From the NCBI GenBank assembly GCA_934555825.1, contig CAKTFJ010000005.1:1-64000 (forward strand): a stretch of 64,000 nucleotides of DNA, in the 5' to 3' direction. A program made the position numbers and the translations under genes. The stretch is from an uncultured Hyphomicrobium sp. Lineage in GTDB: Bacteria > Pseudomonadota > Alphaproteobacteria > Rhizobiales > Hyphomicrobiaceae. The number at the start of each line of letters is the position of its first letter. Within the stretch, counting starts at the first letter, position 1. The notes beneath the pieces are model-generated. The model was not told the origin of the DNA. It saw only the letters and a program-made list of their open reading frames with translations, and searched no databases. Of this stretch, positions 25,703-35,669 are shown piece after piece.

Positions 25703-26127
25703 GGGGGAAGGGCGCGGCCCGGCTCGGGCGCGGCGTGTCGTCTCGGCGTGCGGGCCGGAAGGCCCTGGCGAGGGCGGCGCCGCCTCCGGGCGGGTGGAGC
25801 GCCTGAACCGCCTCAGGCGGCTGAGCCCTTACTTCTCGGTAGTAAAGACGCAGTATAGCCAGCTTTTTGCGGGCGCGGGGTGAGCACAAAGAGCTTGCGC
25901 CTGCCCGCGTGAGAAGTGTTAAAGCAAGGACCCCATAAATTGATCACGCGGCGGTGATCCGCGCCCGTTGCGCGCGGAAAAGACCACCCTATATACCGCC
26001 CATCATCAATTGTTCTCCATTGGGGACCGTATCCATTGCCTCCGATTGAGGGGGTTTACGGACAATCTGGACGCCGGCCTTTATTGGGTCCGGACGGTCT
26101 GCCGCAACGAAGAGGAATTACGGAGAC
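25703..26127. promoter_or_regulatory. grpE-dnaK spacer with probable heat-shock promoter
   Basis: 425 bases without a gene. GC-rich inverted repeats around 25765-25830 (for example CCGCCTCAGGCGG) could end grpE transcription. CCCTATATA at 25988, with CGTTGCG about 15 bases upstream, resembles an alphaproteobacterial sigma-32 promoter. A perfect palindrome GATCAC-N6-GTGATC at 25943-25960 lies just upstream of it. AGGAA (26110-26118 region) precedes the dnaK ATG. Confidence 0.45.
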
Positions 26128-28047
26128 ATGGCTAAAGTCATCGGTATCGATCTCGGCACAACCAATTCGTGCGTTGCCGTGATGGACGGGGGTAAGCCCC
26201 GGGTTCTCGAGAATGCCGAAGGCATGAACACGACGCCGTCCATCGTCGCCTTTGCGGACGACGGAGAGCGTCTCGTCGGCCTGCCCGCCAAGCGCCAGGC
26301 CGTTACCAACCCCACCAATACGCTGTTCGCGATCAAGCGTCTGATCGGACGTCGCTACAACGATCCGCTGGTCGAGAAGGACAAGGGTCTCGTTCCCTAC
26401 ACGATCGTGCAGGGCCCGACGGGCGATGCGTGGGTCGAGGCGAGCGGCAAGCAGTATTCGCCGCAGCAGGTCTCTGCGTTCATTCTGCAGAAGATGAAGG
26501 AAGCGGCCGAAGCGAAGCTCGGCGAGACGGTGACGCAGGCCGTGATCACGGTGCCCGCCTACTTCAACGACGCTCAGCGCCAGGCAACGAAGGATGCCGG
26601 CAAGATCGCCGGCCTCGAAGTGCTGCGCATCATCAACGAGCCGACGGCAGCGGCGCTTGCCTACGGTCTCGACAAGAAGAGCGGCGCGAAGACGATTGCT
26701 GTGTACGACCTCGGCGGCGGCACGTTCGACATCTCGATCCTCGAGATCGGCGATGGCGTGTTCGAGGTGAAAAGCACGAACGGCGACACGTTCCTCGGCG
26801 GTGAAGACTTCGACATGAAGCTCGTGAGCTATCTGGCCGACGAGTTCAAGAAGGAGCAGGGCATCGATCTCCGGAACGACAAGCTTGCGCTGCAGCGTCT
26901 CAAGGAGGGTGCAGAAAAGGCGAAGATCGAACTGTCGAGCTCGCAGCAGACCGAAATCAACCTGCCGTTCATCACGGCCGACCAGACCGGTCCGAAGCAT
27001 CTCACGATGAAGCTCACGCGCGCCAAGCTCGAGAGCCTCGTCGACGATCTGATCGCGCGCACGCGCGGTCCGTGCGAGCAGGCTGTCAAGGACGCCGGCC
27101 TCAAGGCTGCCGAGATCGACGAGGTCGTTCTCGTCGGCGGCATGACGCGCATGCCCAAGGTGCAGCAGGTCGTGAAAGAGATCTTCGGCAAGGAGCCCCA
27201 CAAGGGCGTGAACCCTGACGAAGTCGTTGCGATCGGCGCTGCAATCCAGGGTGGCGTGCTGAAGGGCGAAGTGAAGGACGTTCTCCTGCTCGACGTGACG
27301 CCGCTGTCGCTCGGCATCGAGACGCTGGGTGGCGTGTTCACCCGCCTGATCGACCGCAACACGACCATTCCGACGAAGAAGAGCCAGGTGTTCTCGACGG
27401 CGGAAGATGGGCAGAACGCGGTGACCATCCGCGTGAGCCAGGGCGAGCGCGAGATGGCGGCGGACAACAAGCTGCTTGGCCAGTTCGATCTCGTCGGCAT
27501 TCCGCCGGCGCCGCGTGGCGTGCCGCAGGTCGAGGTCACGTTCGACATCGACGCGAACGGCATCGTGCACGTGTCGGCGAAGGACAAGGCGACGAGCAAG
27601 GAGCAGTCGATCCGTATTCAGGCGTCTGGCGGTCTCTCCGACTCCGACATCGAGCGGATGGTGAAGGAGGCCGAGGAGCACGCGGCCGACGACAAGAAGA
27701 AGCGTGAGCTGGTCGAGGCCAAGAACCAGGCCGAGGCGCTTGTCCACACCACGGAGAAGCAGCTTCAGGAGAACGAGGCCAATGCGGCTGTCGCAGCCGT
27801 GAAGGCCGACGTCGAGCAAGCCATCGAGGCCGTGAAGGCTGCGCTCGCGAAGGACGACGCTGAGGAGATCAAGTCGACGACCACCGCACTTGCGCAGGTC
27901 GCGATGAAGATCGGTGAAGCCATCTATGCCGCCAAGGGTGGCGACGGCGATGCCTCCTCGGGTGACGACAGCTCTTCGAAGGGTAGTGACGACAACGTCG
28001 TCGACGCCGATTTCGAAGAGGTCAAGGACGACAAGAAGCAGGCCTAA
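26128..28047 (+). CDS. dnaK: Chaperone DnaK (Hsp70)
   Basis: 639 residues. The N-terminal nucleotide-binding domain begins [17 protein letters not shown]. It contains [15 protein letters not shown] (near residue 195) and the [13 protein letters not shown] signature. The substrate-binding domain contains [16 protein letters not shown], and the C-terminus is an acidic, Asp/Ser-rich tail ([14 protein letters not shown]) ending [10 protein letters not shown]. The length is standard. It is followed by a terminator, and dnaJ is a separate unit 198 bases downstream. Confidence 0.99.
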   Translation: MAKVIGIDLGTTNSCVAVMDGGKPRVLENAEGMNTTPSIVAFADDGERLVGLPAKRQAVTNPTNTLFAIKRLIGRRYNDPLVEKDKGLVPYTIVQGPTGDAWVEASGKQYSPQQVSAFILQKMKEAAEAKLGETVTQAVITVPAYFNDAQRQATKDAGKIAGLEVLRIINEPTAAALAYGLDKKSGAKTIAVYDLGGGTFDISILEIGDGVFEVKSTNGDTFLGGEDFDMKLVSYLADEFKKEQGIDLRNDKLALQRLKEGAEKAKIELSSSQQTEINLPFITADQTGPKHLTMKLTRAKLESLVDDLIARTRGPCEQAVKDAGLKAAEIDEVVLVGGMTRMPKVQQVVKEIFGKEPHKGVNPDEVVAIGAAIQGGVLKGEVKDVLLLDVTPLSLGIETLGGVFTRLIDRNTTIPTKKSQVFSTAEDGQNAVTIRVSQGEREMAADNKLLGQFDLVGIPPAPRGVPQVEVTFDIDANGIVHVSAKDKATSKEQSIRIQASGGLSDSDIERMVKEAEEHAADDKKKRELVEAKNQAEALVHTTEKQLQENEANAAVAAVKADVEQAIEAVKAALAKDDAEEIKSTTTALAQVAMKIGEAIYAAKGGDGDASSGDDSSSKGSDDNVVDADFEEVKDDKKQA

Positions 28048-28063
28048 CGGTCTGCATCATCCA

Positions 28064-28124
28064 GGCTTCTCCTCCCGCTTGCCGCGCTCTCAATGTCGTG
28101 GCTCGGCGGGAGGAGGGCCTTTTT
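28064..28124 (+). terminator. dnaK terminator
   Basis: CTCCTCCCG (28069-28077) pairs with CGGGAGGAG (28107-28115), followed by GGCCTTTTT. It lies 17 bases after the dnaK stop. Confidence 0.75.
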
Positions 28125-28245
28125 CATATGAGCCCATTTGCATGAGCCGAGGGGGCGGGCGGGTAAACGGAGCGCGACGGGCGCGCCAATCGCTCAGCCA
28201 TAGATCTTGCTTCCCGCCGCGCTCTGCCCGATAGAATGCCGTCCC

Positions 28246-29394
28246 ATGGCCAAACGCGACTATTACGACATCCTCGGAGTTCCCCGCACGGCGAGTGAGC
28301 AGGATCTCAAGTCCGCGTTCCGCAAGCTAGCCAAGGAATGCCACCCCGACCGCAATCCTGGCGACCAAGACGCCGAGCAGCGCTTCAAGGATCTCAACGA
28401 GGCCTATGAAGCGCTCAAAGACCCGCAGAAGCGCGCGGCTTACGACCGGTTCGGCCATGCCGCTTTCGAGCAGGGCGGGGGACGTGGCCAGGGCGGTTTC
28501 GGGCCCGATTTCGCGTCGTCCATGTCGGATATTTTCGACGATCTTTTCGGCGAGTTCATGGGCGGACGGCGCGGCGGTGGCGGACAGCGCCGTGGTGCAT
28601 CGCGCGAGCGGGGTGCCGATCTCCGCTACAACATGGAAATCACGCTGGAAGAGGCGTTCGACGGCAAGGCGGCCGAGATCCGTGTGCCGACGAGCATCGC
28701 GTGCGATGTCTGTTCCGGATCGGGCGCCAAGGCTGGAACGAAGCCGGTGCCGTGCCCCACGTGCGGCGGCATGGGCAAGGTGCGTGCGAGCCAGGGCTTC
28801 TTCACCATCGAGCGGACGTGTCCGACATGTGTCGGACGCGGCGAGGTGATCGACGATCCGTGTCCGGCATGTTCGGGCGCGGGGCGCGTCATGCGCGAGC
28901 GGACGCTTCAAGTGAACATTCCGGCCGGCGTGGAGGATGGCACGAAGGTGCGTCTCGTCGGCGACGGCGAAGCGGGCGTGCGAGGTGGACCGCCGGGCGA
29001 CCTTTACATCTTCCTCTCGCTCAAGCCGCACTCCTTCTTTCAGCGGGACGGCGCCGACATCTTCTGCCGCGTGCCGATCTCCATGACGACGGCGGCGCTG
29101 GGCGGGCAGATCGAGGTGCCGACGCTCGACGGGACGGCAAGCCGGGTACGCATTCCGGAAGGAACGTCGAGCGGCAAGCAATTCCGGCTCAAGGGCAAGG
29201 GCATGCCGGTGCTGCGCTCGAAGCAGGTGGGCGACATGTACATCCAGGTGGATGTGGAGACGCCAAAGAACCTCACGCGGCGCCAGCGCGATCTGCTCGA
29301 AGAGTTCGAGAGCGAGAGCCACAAGGATACGAGCCCGGAAAGCGCGGGTTTCTTCGCGCGCGTGAAAGATTTCTTCGAAGGGAAGGGCGGCTAA
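28246..29394 (+). CDS. dnaJ: Chaperone DnaJ (Hsp40)
   Basis: 382 residues. The J domain is residues 1-70 with HPD in [12 protein letters not shown] Gly/Phe-rich segment ([13 protein letters not shown]) follows, and then the zinc domain with all four CxxCxGxG units ([32 protein letters not shown]). The C-terminal beta domains include [15 protein letters not shown]. The ATG at 28246 is chosen because the J domain begins immediately; a short upstream extension is not family-like. It recruits substrates to DnaK. Confidence 0.97.
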   Translation: MAKRDYYDILGVPRTASEQDLKSAFRKLAKECHPDRNPGDQDAEQRFKDLNEAYEALKDPQKRAAYDRFGHAAFEQGGGRGQGGFGPDFASSMSDIFDDLFGEFMGGRRGGGGQRRGASRERGADLRYNMEITLEEAFDGKAAEIRVPTSIACDVCSGSGAKAGTKPVPCPTCGGMGKVRASQGFFTIERTCPTCVGRGEVIDDPCPACSGAGRVMRERTLQVNIPAGVEDGTKVRLVGDGEAGVRGGPPGDLYIFLSLKPHSFFQRDGADIFCRVPISMTTAALGGQIEVPTLDGTASRVRIPEGTSSGKQFRLKGKGMPVLRSKQVGDMYIQVDVETPKNLTRRQRDLLEEFESESHKDTSPESAGFFARVKDFFEGKGG

Positions 29395-29470
29395 CCGTCG
29401 CCCGCTTGGAGGGCGATCCGTCCTCGGTGGCGGTGGATCGCGCTCGTCGTTACGTGCTCACGGAGGGATT

Positions 29471-30061
29471 ATGAGCCTGTCGTCGACCAAGCTTCTTTTC
29501 TTTGCGGGCAGCGCACGGGATGCGTCCTACAACAAGCGGCTCGCACGGCTTGGCGTGGAGATTGCCGAAGCCAACGGGCTTGCCGCGACATTCGCCGATC
29601 TCGGCGACTATCCGCTGCCGCTCTACGATGGCGATCTGGAAGCCCTCGAAGGTGTGCCGGAGAATGCGCTCAAGCTCGAAGCGTTGATGAAGGTGCATAC
29701 GGGTATCTTTATCGCCTGCCCGGAATACAATGCCTCCATTACGCCGCTGCTCAAGAACACGCTCGATTGGGTGAGCCGCGTGCGCATCGAGGGAGAGGAG
29801 CCGCTTGCCGTTTTCAAGACGCGCGTGTTCGCGCTGGGCTCGGTGTCGCCAGGCGGCATGGGCGGGCTCCGCGGCCTCAATACCGTGCGCACGGTTCTGG
29901 AACTTGGCTTAAGTGCGCTGGTGCTGCCGGATCAGTTCGCTGTGTCGCGTGCGGCCGATGCTTTCGAGGGCAACGGCCATTTAAAAAACAAGGACAGCCA
30001 GGAAAACTTCAAGCGTCTCATTCAGAAGCTGGCGCGCGCTGCGCATGTGCTGCACGGGTGA
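29471..30061 (+). CDS. NADPH-dependent FMN reductase family protein
   Basis: 196 residues with a flavodoxin-like fold. The phosphate-binding loop is FAGSARDASYNKRLAR (residues 10-25). The family PEYN motif is seen in IACPEYNASITPLLKNTLDWVSR, and the G-rich SVSPGGMGGLRGL loop follows. Homologues include ChrR/YieF-type quinone or chromate reductases, so the physiological substrate may be quinones. It is directly upstream of pyrF. Confidence 0.92.
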   Translation: MSLSSTKLLFFAGSARDASYNKRLARLGVEIAEANGLAATFADLGDYPLPLYDGDLEALEGVPENALKLEALMKVHTGIFIACPEYNASITPLLKNTLDWVSRVRIEGEEPLAVFKTRVFALGSVSPGGMGGLRGLNTVRTVLELGLSALVLPDQFAVSRAADAFEGNGHLKNKDSQENFKRLIQKLARAAHVLHG

Positions 30062-30066
30062 CGATC

Positions 30067-30801
30067 ATGATCAGTCCCGCGAGTGACCATCTCATCGTTG
30101 CACTTGACGTGCCGACTGTAGAGGAGGCGCGCCGGCTTGTGGCCGAGCTCGACGATTCCGTTTCCTTCTACAAGGTGGGACTCGAGCTTCTTTTCGTGGG
30201 CGGGCTCGATCTCGCGCGCGATTTGAGGCGCGCGGGCAAGCGCGTGTTCCTCGATATGAAGCTTCTCGACATCGGCAACACGGTGGAACGCGCTGTGTCG
30301 AATGCGACGGAGCTGGATGTCGATTTCCTGACCGTGCACGGTCACGATCTCAAGACGCTCAGGGCGGCAGTCGCCGGGCGGGGAGACAGCCGCCTCAAGC
30401 TTCTCGCGGTGACGGTGATGACCAATCTCACGGCCGACGATCTTGCCGAGCAGGGATCGACATCGACGCCCGCAGACCTTGTGTTGCGGCGGGCGGAGCT
30501 TGCCTACAAGGCGGGATGTGACGGCGTGATTGCGTCTGGACAGGAAGCGGCGGGCATCCGCGCGGCGACAGGTCCGGAGTTTCTAATCGTTACCCCGGGT
30601 ATCCGTTTGCAGGGCAGCACGACCGACGATCAGGAGCGCGTGATGACGCCCGATCACGCCATATGGTCTGGGGCCAATCACGTCGTCGTGGGGCGCCCGA
30701 TCACTCAGGCAGACGATCCCAAGGCGGCGGCGCTGACCTTTGTCCATCATATCCGCGAAGCGCTGGCCAAGCGCGGTGCGGGCGGTACGAGACCTCACTA
30801 G
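30067..30801 (+). CDS. pyrF: Orotidine 5'-phosphate decarboxylase
   Basis: The last step of UMP synthesis. About 244 residues from ATG 30067. The signature FLDMKLLDIGNTVERA carries the catalytic D-x-K-x-x-D set (near residues 62-69). LIVALDVPTVEEARRLV lies at the N-terminus. IVTPGIRLQGSTTDDQERV and VVGRPITQADDP form the phosphate site. It is spaced 5 bases from the FMN reductase gene and followed by a DUF1330 gene, so probably an operon. Confidence 0.97.
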   Translation: MISPASDHLIVALDVPTVEEARRLVAELDDSVSFYKVGLELLFVGGLDLARDLRRAGKRVFLDMKLLDIGNTVERAVSNATELDVDFLTVHGHDLKTLRAAVAGRGDSRLKLLAVTVMTNLTADDLAEQGSTSTPADLVLRRAELAYKAGCDGVIASGQEAAGIRAATGPEFLIVTPGIRLQGSTTDDQERVMTPDHAIWSGANHVVVGRPITQADDPKAAALTFVHHIREALAKRGAGGTRPH

Positions 30802-30834
30802 CTCAAGCAAAAGCATCCGTAAGGGGAAGAAGCC

Positions 30835-31122
30835 ATGGCCAAGGGATATGTGATTGCGCACGCCGTCGTGACGGATGCGGAGAAGTGGGCCGAATATGTG
30901 GCCAAATCGAAAATCGCGCTGGATAAATTCGAGGGCCGGCCGATCGTGCGCGGCGGCAAGTGCGAGATTATCGAGGGGAACGGCACGCAGCGAAATGTCG
31001 TGCTGGAGTTTCCGAGCTACGAGCACGCGCTCGGGTATGCGACAAGTCCGGAGTACGCGGAGGCCAAGGCGCTTCGGGCCGGAGCTGGGACGCTCGACAT
31101 CACGGTGGTCGAGGGCGTCTGA
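30835..31122 (+). CDS. DUF1330 family protein (95 aa)
   Basis: A dimeric alpha-beta barrel-like small protein. AKGYVIAHAVVTDAEKWAEY at the N-terminus, RGGKCEIIEGN in the middle and EFPSYEHALGYATSPEYAEAK near the C-terminus match the DUF1330 pattern. A strong AAGGGGAAGAAGCC precedes the ATG. The biochemical role of the family is unknown. Its position right after pyrF suggests co-transcription. Confidence 0.92.
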   Translation: MAKGYVIAHAVVTDAEKWAEYVAKSKIALDKFEGRPIVRGGKCEIIEGNGTQRNVVLEFPSYEHALGYATSPEYAEAKALRAGAGTLDITVVEGV

Positions 31123-31233
31123 CAATCGCCTTGGTGCCGTCGCGCGGTCGCCGAAATCCGCATTCAGGATCTATTAAACTCGGCGCACGTAGGCTTGTGC
31201 GTGCGCGGAGTATTGGTCTTGGCCGGAGGCTGC

Positions 31234-31395
31234 ATGATGTCCAGGCTTTTGTTCCAACTCGAAGATCATTTTCGCTTTTTGGCCGAGCAGGGCGAGGGCG
31301 TGCCGGCGCGGGTGGTTTTCGGCATCCTTAGCGGTGTGTTCGCGTTTGCGGGAGATGTGCTTCACGCCTGCAGGAGCGGGCTTCGGCCTCTCTGA
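31234..31395 (+). CDS. Small hypothetical protein (53 aa)
   Basis: The start ATG at 31234 is preceded by GGAGG with a 4-base gap. The short product (SRLLFQLEDHFRFLAEQGEG, then ARVVFGILSGVFAFAGDVLH) has one amphipathic or membrane-leaning helix and a basic end. No family is recognised. The good ribosome binding site is the main support. Confidence 0.45.
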   Translation: MMSRLLFQLEDHFRFLAEQGEGVPARVVFGILSGVFAFAGDVLHACRSGLRPL

Positions 31396-31507
31396 GACGC
31401 GCATTCGCCTCCCAATCGGTTTCCGCTGTAACAGCCAATGCTGTTAGTGTGGCGGCAATTGATGCCCCCACTTTTCCGGGGTTTTCCTGGCCGAGCCGAG
31501 ACCGATC

Positions 31508-32233
31508 ATGCATCGCCCTACAGACGGAGGCCGCCCGCCGTGGCGCGCCTCGGTGCTCACACTCTTTCCTGAGATGTTTCCGGGGCCGCTCGGGCTTTCG
31601 CTGGTCGGGCAGGCGCTGAAGGCGGGGCTGTGGTCTCTCTCGCTGCATCAGATCCGGGAGTTCGGCATTGGGCGGCATCGGGCTGTCGACGATACGCCGG
31701 CCGGCGGCGGTGCGGGCATGGTGATGCGCGCGGACGTTCTGGCTGCGGCGATCGACAATGCGCGTGCGGCTGACCCCGACCTGCCGCTGCTTTACATGTC
31801 GCCGAGGGGCGAGCCGTTGACCCAGGCGCGGGTGAGGCGTCTGTCGGACGGTCCCGGCGCTATGATCCTTGCGGGCCGCTTTGAGGGGATCGACGAGAGG
31901 GTGATTGCGGGGCGCGAGATCTTAGAGGTTTCGATCGGCGACTATGTGCTGTCGGGTGGAGAGCTTGCGGCGATGGTGCTGCTCGATGCCTGCGTGCGGC
32001 TTTTGCCGGGCGTGCTTGGCGCGGAGGAGAGTCTCTCGCAAGAGAGTTTCGAGGACGGTCTGCTCGAATATCCGCAGTATACCAAGCCGCGCGAGTGGGA
32101 GGGCCGCCCGACGCCGGACGTGCTGCTTTCGGGCGATCATTCGAAGATCGCGAAGTGGCGGCGCGAGGAGGCCCTCCGCGTAACGCGCGAGAAGAGGCCC
32201 GATCTGCTGGAAGGCCGAGACAAGCGGCGGTAG
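31508..32233 (+). CDS. trmD: tRNA (guanine-N1)-methyltransferase
   Basis: Methylates G37 of tRNAs to prevent frameshifting. 241 residues with the trefoil-knot SPOUT fold: [19 protein letters not shown], the [15 protein letters not shown] loop, [12 protein letters not shown] and the knot [17 protein letters not shown]. The C-terminal domain ends in [18 protein letters not shown]. Homologues usually sit between rimM and rplS. Here neither neighbour is present, so the gene is separated from the rpsP operon. Confidence 0.96.
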   Translation: MHRPTDGGRPPWRASVLTLFPEMFPGPLGLSLVGQALKAGLWSLSLHQIREFGIGRHRAVDDTPAGGGAGMVMRADVLAAAIDNARAADPDLPLLYMSPRGEPLTQARVRRLSDGPGAMILAGRFEGIDERVIAGREILEVSIGDYVLSGGELAAMVLLDACVRLLPGVLGAEESLSQESFEDGLLEYPQYTKPREWEGRPTPDVLLSGDHSKIAKWRREEALRVTREKRPDLLEGRDKRR

Positions 32234-32343
32234 TTGCCGTTTGGCTTTTGCGGCCTCTCGCGATGCACGCAAGGCCCGAATAAGCGAACGACATCAGGAT
32301 CGCAGAAAACGCGGGATGCGGCGCATTCCGGGAAGGAGCGATC

Positions 32344-32799
32344 TTGGTCTGGCCCACGCGGATGCGACGGCGGCAGCGCAAACATGCGTTCGAGCAGGCG
32401 CTCGATGAGGTGCGGCTGGATCCCGACGGCGAGCCTGTTTCGTTCGAGGAGTTGACGGCCGGGCGTTCTGGGGCTGCGCGCTCCGTCGCGAGCTTCGGCG
32501 ATATTTCGGTGGCTTCGGGGTATGTTGCGCAGGGGGCGCTCAAGCGAGCCTATGACGACGGTGCGGACGAGGAGCCGCCACGTCCCGTGATCCGACCGAG
32601 CGAGGCCGTGATCACGCTCAAGGTGGAGCTTGCAAAGAAAGGTCTCACGCCGAAGGATCTCGCCCGGTTGAGGCGACAGTTTGCGGCAGACCATCACCCC
32701 GACCGGGTGCCTCAGGATCTGCGCGAGGAAGCGTTGCGTGCGATGGCGGAGGTCAACGCCGAGATCGACTTGGCGTTGAAGCGCGTCGCGAAGCCGTGA
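32344..32799 (+). CDS. J-domain-like protein with C-terminal HPD motif (151 aa)
   Basis: The TTG at 32344 is used because GGAAGGAG lies 7 bases upstream; ATG 32362 is the alternative. The N-terminal half is basic, then acidic and Pro-rich. Residues 95-150 form a J-like helical hairpin: VELAKKGLTPKDLARLRRQ, then the HPD loop in ADHHPDRVPQ, then a helix EALRAMAEVNAEIDLALKR. The J domain is C-terminal, as in membrane-type DjlA-like rather than DnaJ proteins. It is probably a specialised DnaK co-chaperone. The partner is unknown. Confidence 0.7.
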   Translation: MVWPTRMRRRQRKHAFEQALDEVRLDPDGEPVSFEELTAGRSGAARSVASFGDISVASGYVAQGALKRAYDDGADEEPPRPVIRPSEAVITLKVELAKKGLTPKDLARLRRQFAADHHPDRVPQDLREEALRAMAEVNAEIDLALKRVAKP

Positions 32800-32823
32800 C
32801 GAGACGGGTGCCGCTCGGCACCG

Positions 32824-33297
32824 TTACTTCATTGAGCGGCCGTACTCGTCGATTTCCAGATAGTCCTCTTGGACAGCGCCGATGCCGATGCCTTCGATCC
32901 GGTCTTCCCAGCGGAAGGCGGCGAAGAAGTCCTGGCATTCGCCCATGACGCCGTCGGGGTAAGCGCGCATGTGCTCGACCTGTCCATCGTAGAACCAGAC
33001 GGTGATGAACATCTCTTCGCGATGGGTGACGTATTTGCGCCAGCGGTGATCCAGGAAGCGGATGAAGAAGCGGTTCGGGCAGTACTGCCAAGCCTGGCGC
33101 AGCCCATTCACCTGAATGTACTGGGGAGGGCCGAGGACGGATTGCAGCTCCGTCTGATTCATGCCGGGACGAACGTAGACGATCGCGGCGGGGCTGTTGC
33201 CGAGCGCGACGTGGGCGCCTCCGAGGATGGTGAGGGCTGATGCAACGCCAAGGCCAAGCCATCTCGCCCAGGCCGGATGGCCGTCCGTTTGGTGCAT
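32824..33297 (-). CDS. BamE/SmpA-OmlA-like exported protein
   Basis: 157 residues. An N-terminal hydrophobic segment (LGLGVASALTILGGAHVALG, residues 14-33) is a signal anchor. The mature part has YVRPGMNQTELQSVLGPPQ, the helix-turn pattern of BamE-like domains. Aromatic strands (QAWQYCPNRFFIRFLDHRW, MFITVWFYDGQVEHM) follow. Such domains act in outer-membrane assembly or as envelope inhibitors; this one has no lipobox. It is convergent with the J-like gene. Confidence 0.65.
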   Translation of the reverse strand: MHQTDGHPAWARWLGLGVASALTILGGAHVALGNSPAAIVYVRPGMNQTELQSVLGPPQYIQVNGLRQAWQYCPNRFFIRFLDHRWRKYVTHREEMFITVWFYDGQVEHMRAYPDGVMGECQDFFAAFRWEDRIEGIGIGAVQEDYLEIDEYGRSMK

Positions 33298-33578
33298 GTC
33301 GCCGCTCCGAGGCTCCCTCCAATGCGGTGTTCAGTAGAGACGAGGCGCCTTGCGCCAGGCTTGAGACGAGAGCGACCTCCCTCCGTAAGTGCCCGGTTGG
33401 GCAACGACTCTCGCGCCCGCGACTGGCCCCTTTCCGCAACACATCAAGGGCGATTCGATGTGGAATCTGAGAAATCCTCAACAAAACGTTGATCTAGATT
33501 CGCAAATCACTGCATCCCGGACAGGTGGGGTTTGCGTAGTTGATTTGGGGGATGCCGACATGGCCGGGGGAACATCAC
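33298..33578. promoter_or_regulatory. Divergent spacer upstream of the flagellar regulator gene
   Basis: 281 bases without a gene. A short palindrome TCAAC-N5-GTTGA lies at 33478-33492, 87 bases before the ftcR ATG, in an AT-richer patch. It is a candidate regulator site for the start of the flagellar locus. Confidence 0.35.
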
Positions 33579-34358
33579 ATGATCGTCGTGGTGGACGAGC
33601 GAGTGACAGTAACGGATGGGTATGCGTCCTGGTTCAGTAGGGAGGGAATCTCGGCGTGTGGGCTCGCGCCGGGAGAGTTCGAGGGCTGGGTGAGCGCTGT
33701 CTCGGAACAGGATATGCGCTCCATCGAGGCCTTCCTGCTGGGTGATTGTGCCAATCGCTGCGGGCTTGCGAAGCTCATTCGGCGCCGGTCGTCGGTTACG
33801 GCTGTGATCGCAATGAACGAGAGCCGGTCTCTTGAGGAGACGCTCGACCTGTTCGCGTCCGGCGTCGACGACGTCGTGAGGAAGCCGATCCATGTGCGCG
33901 AGATCATCGCGCGGGTGAAGGCGATCCGTCGCCGCGCGAGCGGGCAGGCGGACTACACGGACGTGGGCGACATGCGCGTCTACTTCGACGGCCGCGATCC
34001 GGAGATCGGTGGCGAGGTGCTGCAGCTGCCGAGACGCGAACGGCGCATCCTCGAATATCTGGTCTCGAACCGCGGTTGCCGAATCAACAAGACCCAGATC
34101 TTCAACTCGGTCTATGGCCTCTTCAGCGAGGACATCGACGAGAACGTGGTCGAGAGTCACATCAGCAAGCTTCGCAAGCGGCTGAGGCATCGGCTCGGAT
34201 ACGATCCGATCGATTCCAAGCGCTACCTCGGCTACCGGCTGATGGTCGAGCCCGCTGCGGAAAAGCGTAGCGAAGCTTGTGTGTCCGCCAGCTTCGCACA
34301 AGATGGAGATGATCTACTTGGGGAGTCCGAGCGCTTCTCAAAGGATCCCGTCGCATGA
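33579..34358 (+). CDS. ftcR: Flagellar response-regulator transcription factor (FtcR/Rem family)
   Basis: 259 residues of OmpR-like domain order. The receiver domain (residues 1-120) is degenerate at the phosphorylation site; it begins [23 protein letters not shown]. The winged helix contains [51 protein letters not shown] and [14 protein letters not shown]. These match Rem of Sinorhizobium and FtcR of Brucella, which activate flagellar genes. Its stop overlaps the flgE start by 4 bp (ATGA). It is probably the local activator of this locus. Confidence 0.93.
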   Translation: MIVVVDERVTVTDGYASWFSREGISACGLAPGEFEGWVSAVSEQDMRSIEAFLLGDCANRCGLAKLIRRRSSVTAVIAMNESRSLEETLDLFASGVDDVVRKPIHVREIIARVKAIRRRASGQADYTDVGDMRVYFDGRDPEIGGEVLQLPRRERRILEYLVSNRGCRINKTQIFNSVYGLFSEDIDENVVESHISKLRKRLRHRLGYDPIDSKRYLGYRLMVEPAAEKRSEACVSASFAQDGDDLLGESERFSKDPVA

Positions 34359-35638
34359 GCATCTCCGGCATGATGCGGACCAGCGTGTCCGGTATGGCCG
34401 CGCAATCGAACCGTCTGGCTTCTGTTGGCGACAACATCGCCAACGCGAGCACGCACGGTTACAAGCGCTCGTTCATCGAATTCTCGACCGTCGTGCTGGA
34501 GAGCGGCAAGGGCAGCTATCAGCCGGGCAGTGTCGATTCTCAAATCCGCTATGGCATCACGCAGCAGGGCGGCTTCGACTATACGACGTCGAAGACGGAC
34601 CTTGCGGTGAGCGGTAACGGCTTTCTTCTTGTCAGCTCCGGGACCGGCAACAACGATGCAAGCTATCTGACGCGGGCCGGTTCGTTCGTGAAGGATCAGG
34701 ACGGAAACCTCGTCAACGCGGGCGGTTACTATCTGCTGGGCTATCCCCTCTCCGCTGGGCAGACGCCGACCGTTTCGGCGAACGGCACGACGGGCCTGCA
34801 GGTGGTGAACGTTTCGAGCGCCTCGCTCGAGGCGACGCCGACGACGATTGGAAAGTTTTCGTTCAACCTGCCCGAGGACGCGACTCCTGTTGCGCCGGGT
34901 CAGCTTCCTTCCACGAACACGGTGAATTCTCCAGATACGAAGAAGACCTCGATGGTTGTCGTCGACAACATCGGCCGTGAGGTTGTTCTCGACGTCTACT
35001 ATGCGAAGACGGGTGCCAACACCTGGGAAATGACGGTCTTCGACGCGAGCACTGCGCACCCGACGACGACATTCCCCTACACCGCCGGCCCCCTCCGCAC
35101 GGCGACGATGACCTTCGACAGCTTCGGTCAGTTCGCGAGCGTAACGCCGGCTGGTCCTACGCCCAATACGATCCAGTTGACCGTGCCCAACGGCTCCAGC
35201 CTCGTGATCGATGTCGGTGGAACGACCGAGCTTGCGGACGGTTTCCAGCCGCTCGCTACCGAATTCAACGGCAACAAGCCGAGTGCGGTGGAATACGTCG
35301 AGTTTTCGGCTGACGGCAAGCTTTATGCCGTGTACGGCAGCGGCGCGCGGCAGGCGATTTATCAGATCCCGCTCGCGACAGTGCCGAGCCCCGACAACCT
35401 CACGCCCGAGGCGGGCAACGTGTACTCGGTGAGCGCCAACTCAGGTGGCTTGCAGCTTGGTTTTCCGGGGAGCGGTGCATTTGGAGACATTCGCGCCTCG
35501 CAGCTCGAAAAGTCGACCGTCGATACCGCGACGGAACTGACCACAATGATCGAATCGCAGTTCGCCTTCACGGCCAATTCCAAGGTGTTCCAGACCGGCG
35601 GCGAACTCATGGACGTGCTCGTCAACCTCAAGCGCTAA
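34355..35638 (+). CDS. flgE: Flagellar hook protein FlgE
   Basis: Builds the hook polymer. 427 residues: the N-terminal rod/hook signature [25 protein letters not shown], then [13 protein letters not shown] and [27 protein letters not shown]. The C-terminal signature is [21 protein letters not shown]. The variable middle domain is moderate in size. It is translationally coupled to ftcR and precedes the junction proteins. Confidence 0.97.
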   Translation: MSISGMMRTSVSGMAAQSNRLASVGDNIANASTHGYKRSFIEFSTVVLESGKGSYQPGSVDSQIRYGITQQGGFDYTTSKTDLAVSGNGFLLVSSGTGNNDASYLTRAGSFVKDQDGNLVNAGGYYLLGYPLSAGQTPTVSANGTTGLQVVNVSSASLEATPTTIGKFSFNLPEDATPVAPGQLPSTNTVNSPDTKKTSMVVVDNIGREVVLDVYYAKTGANTWEMTVFDASTAHPTTTFPYTAGPLRTATMTFDSFGQFASVTPAGPTPNTIQLTVPNGSSLVIDVGGTTELADGFQPLATEFNGNKPSAVEYVEFSADGKLYAVYGSGARQAIYQIPLATVPSPDNLTPEAGNVYSVSANSGGLQLGFPGSGAFGDIRASQLEKSTVDTATELTTMIESQFAFTANSKVFQTGGELMDVLVNLKR

Positions 35639-35669
35639 CGCGCGTGGGGTGAGGGAAGGGGTGTAGGCG

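Noticed and set aside
25900..25925. CIRCE operator near hrcA/grpE/dnaK
   Set aside because: Only a single poor half-site (GAAGTGTTAA) is visible; no inverted partner at the required 9-base spacing.
26056..27819. 587-codon open frame antisense to dnaK
   Set aside because: A shadow of the strongly biased dnaK codons. It is rich in R, H and L with no family features.
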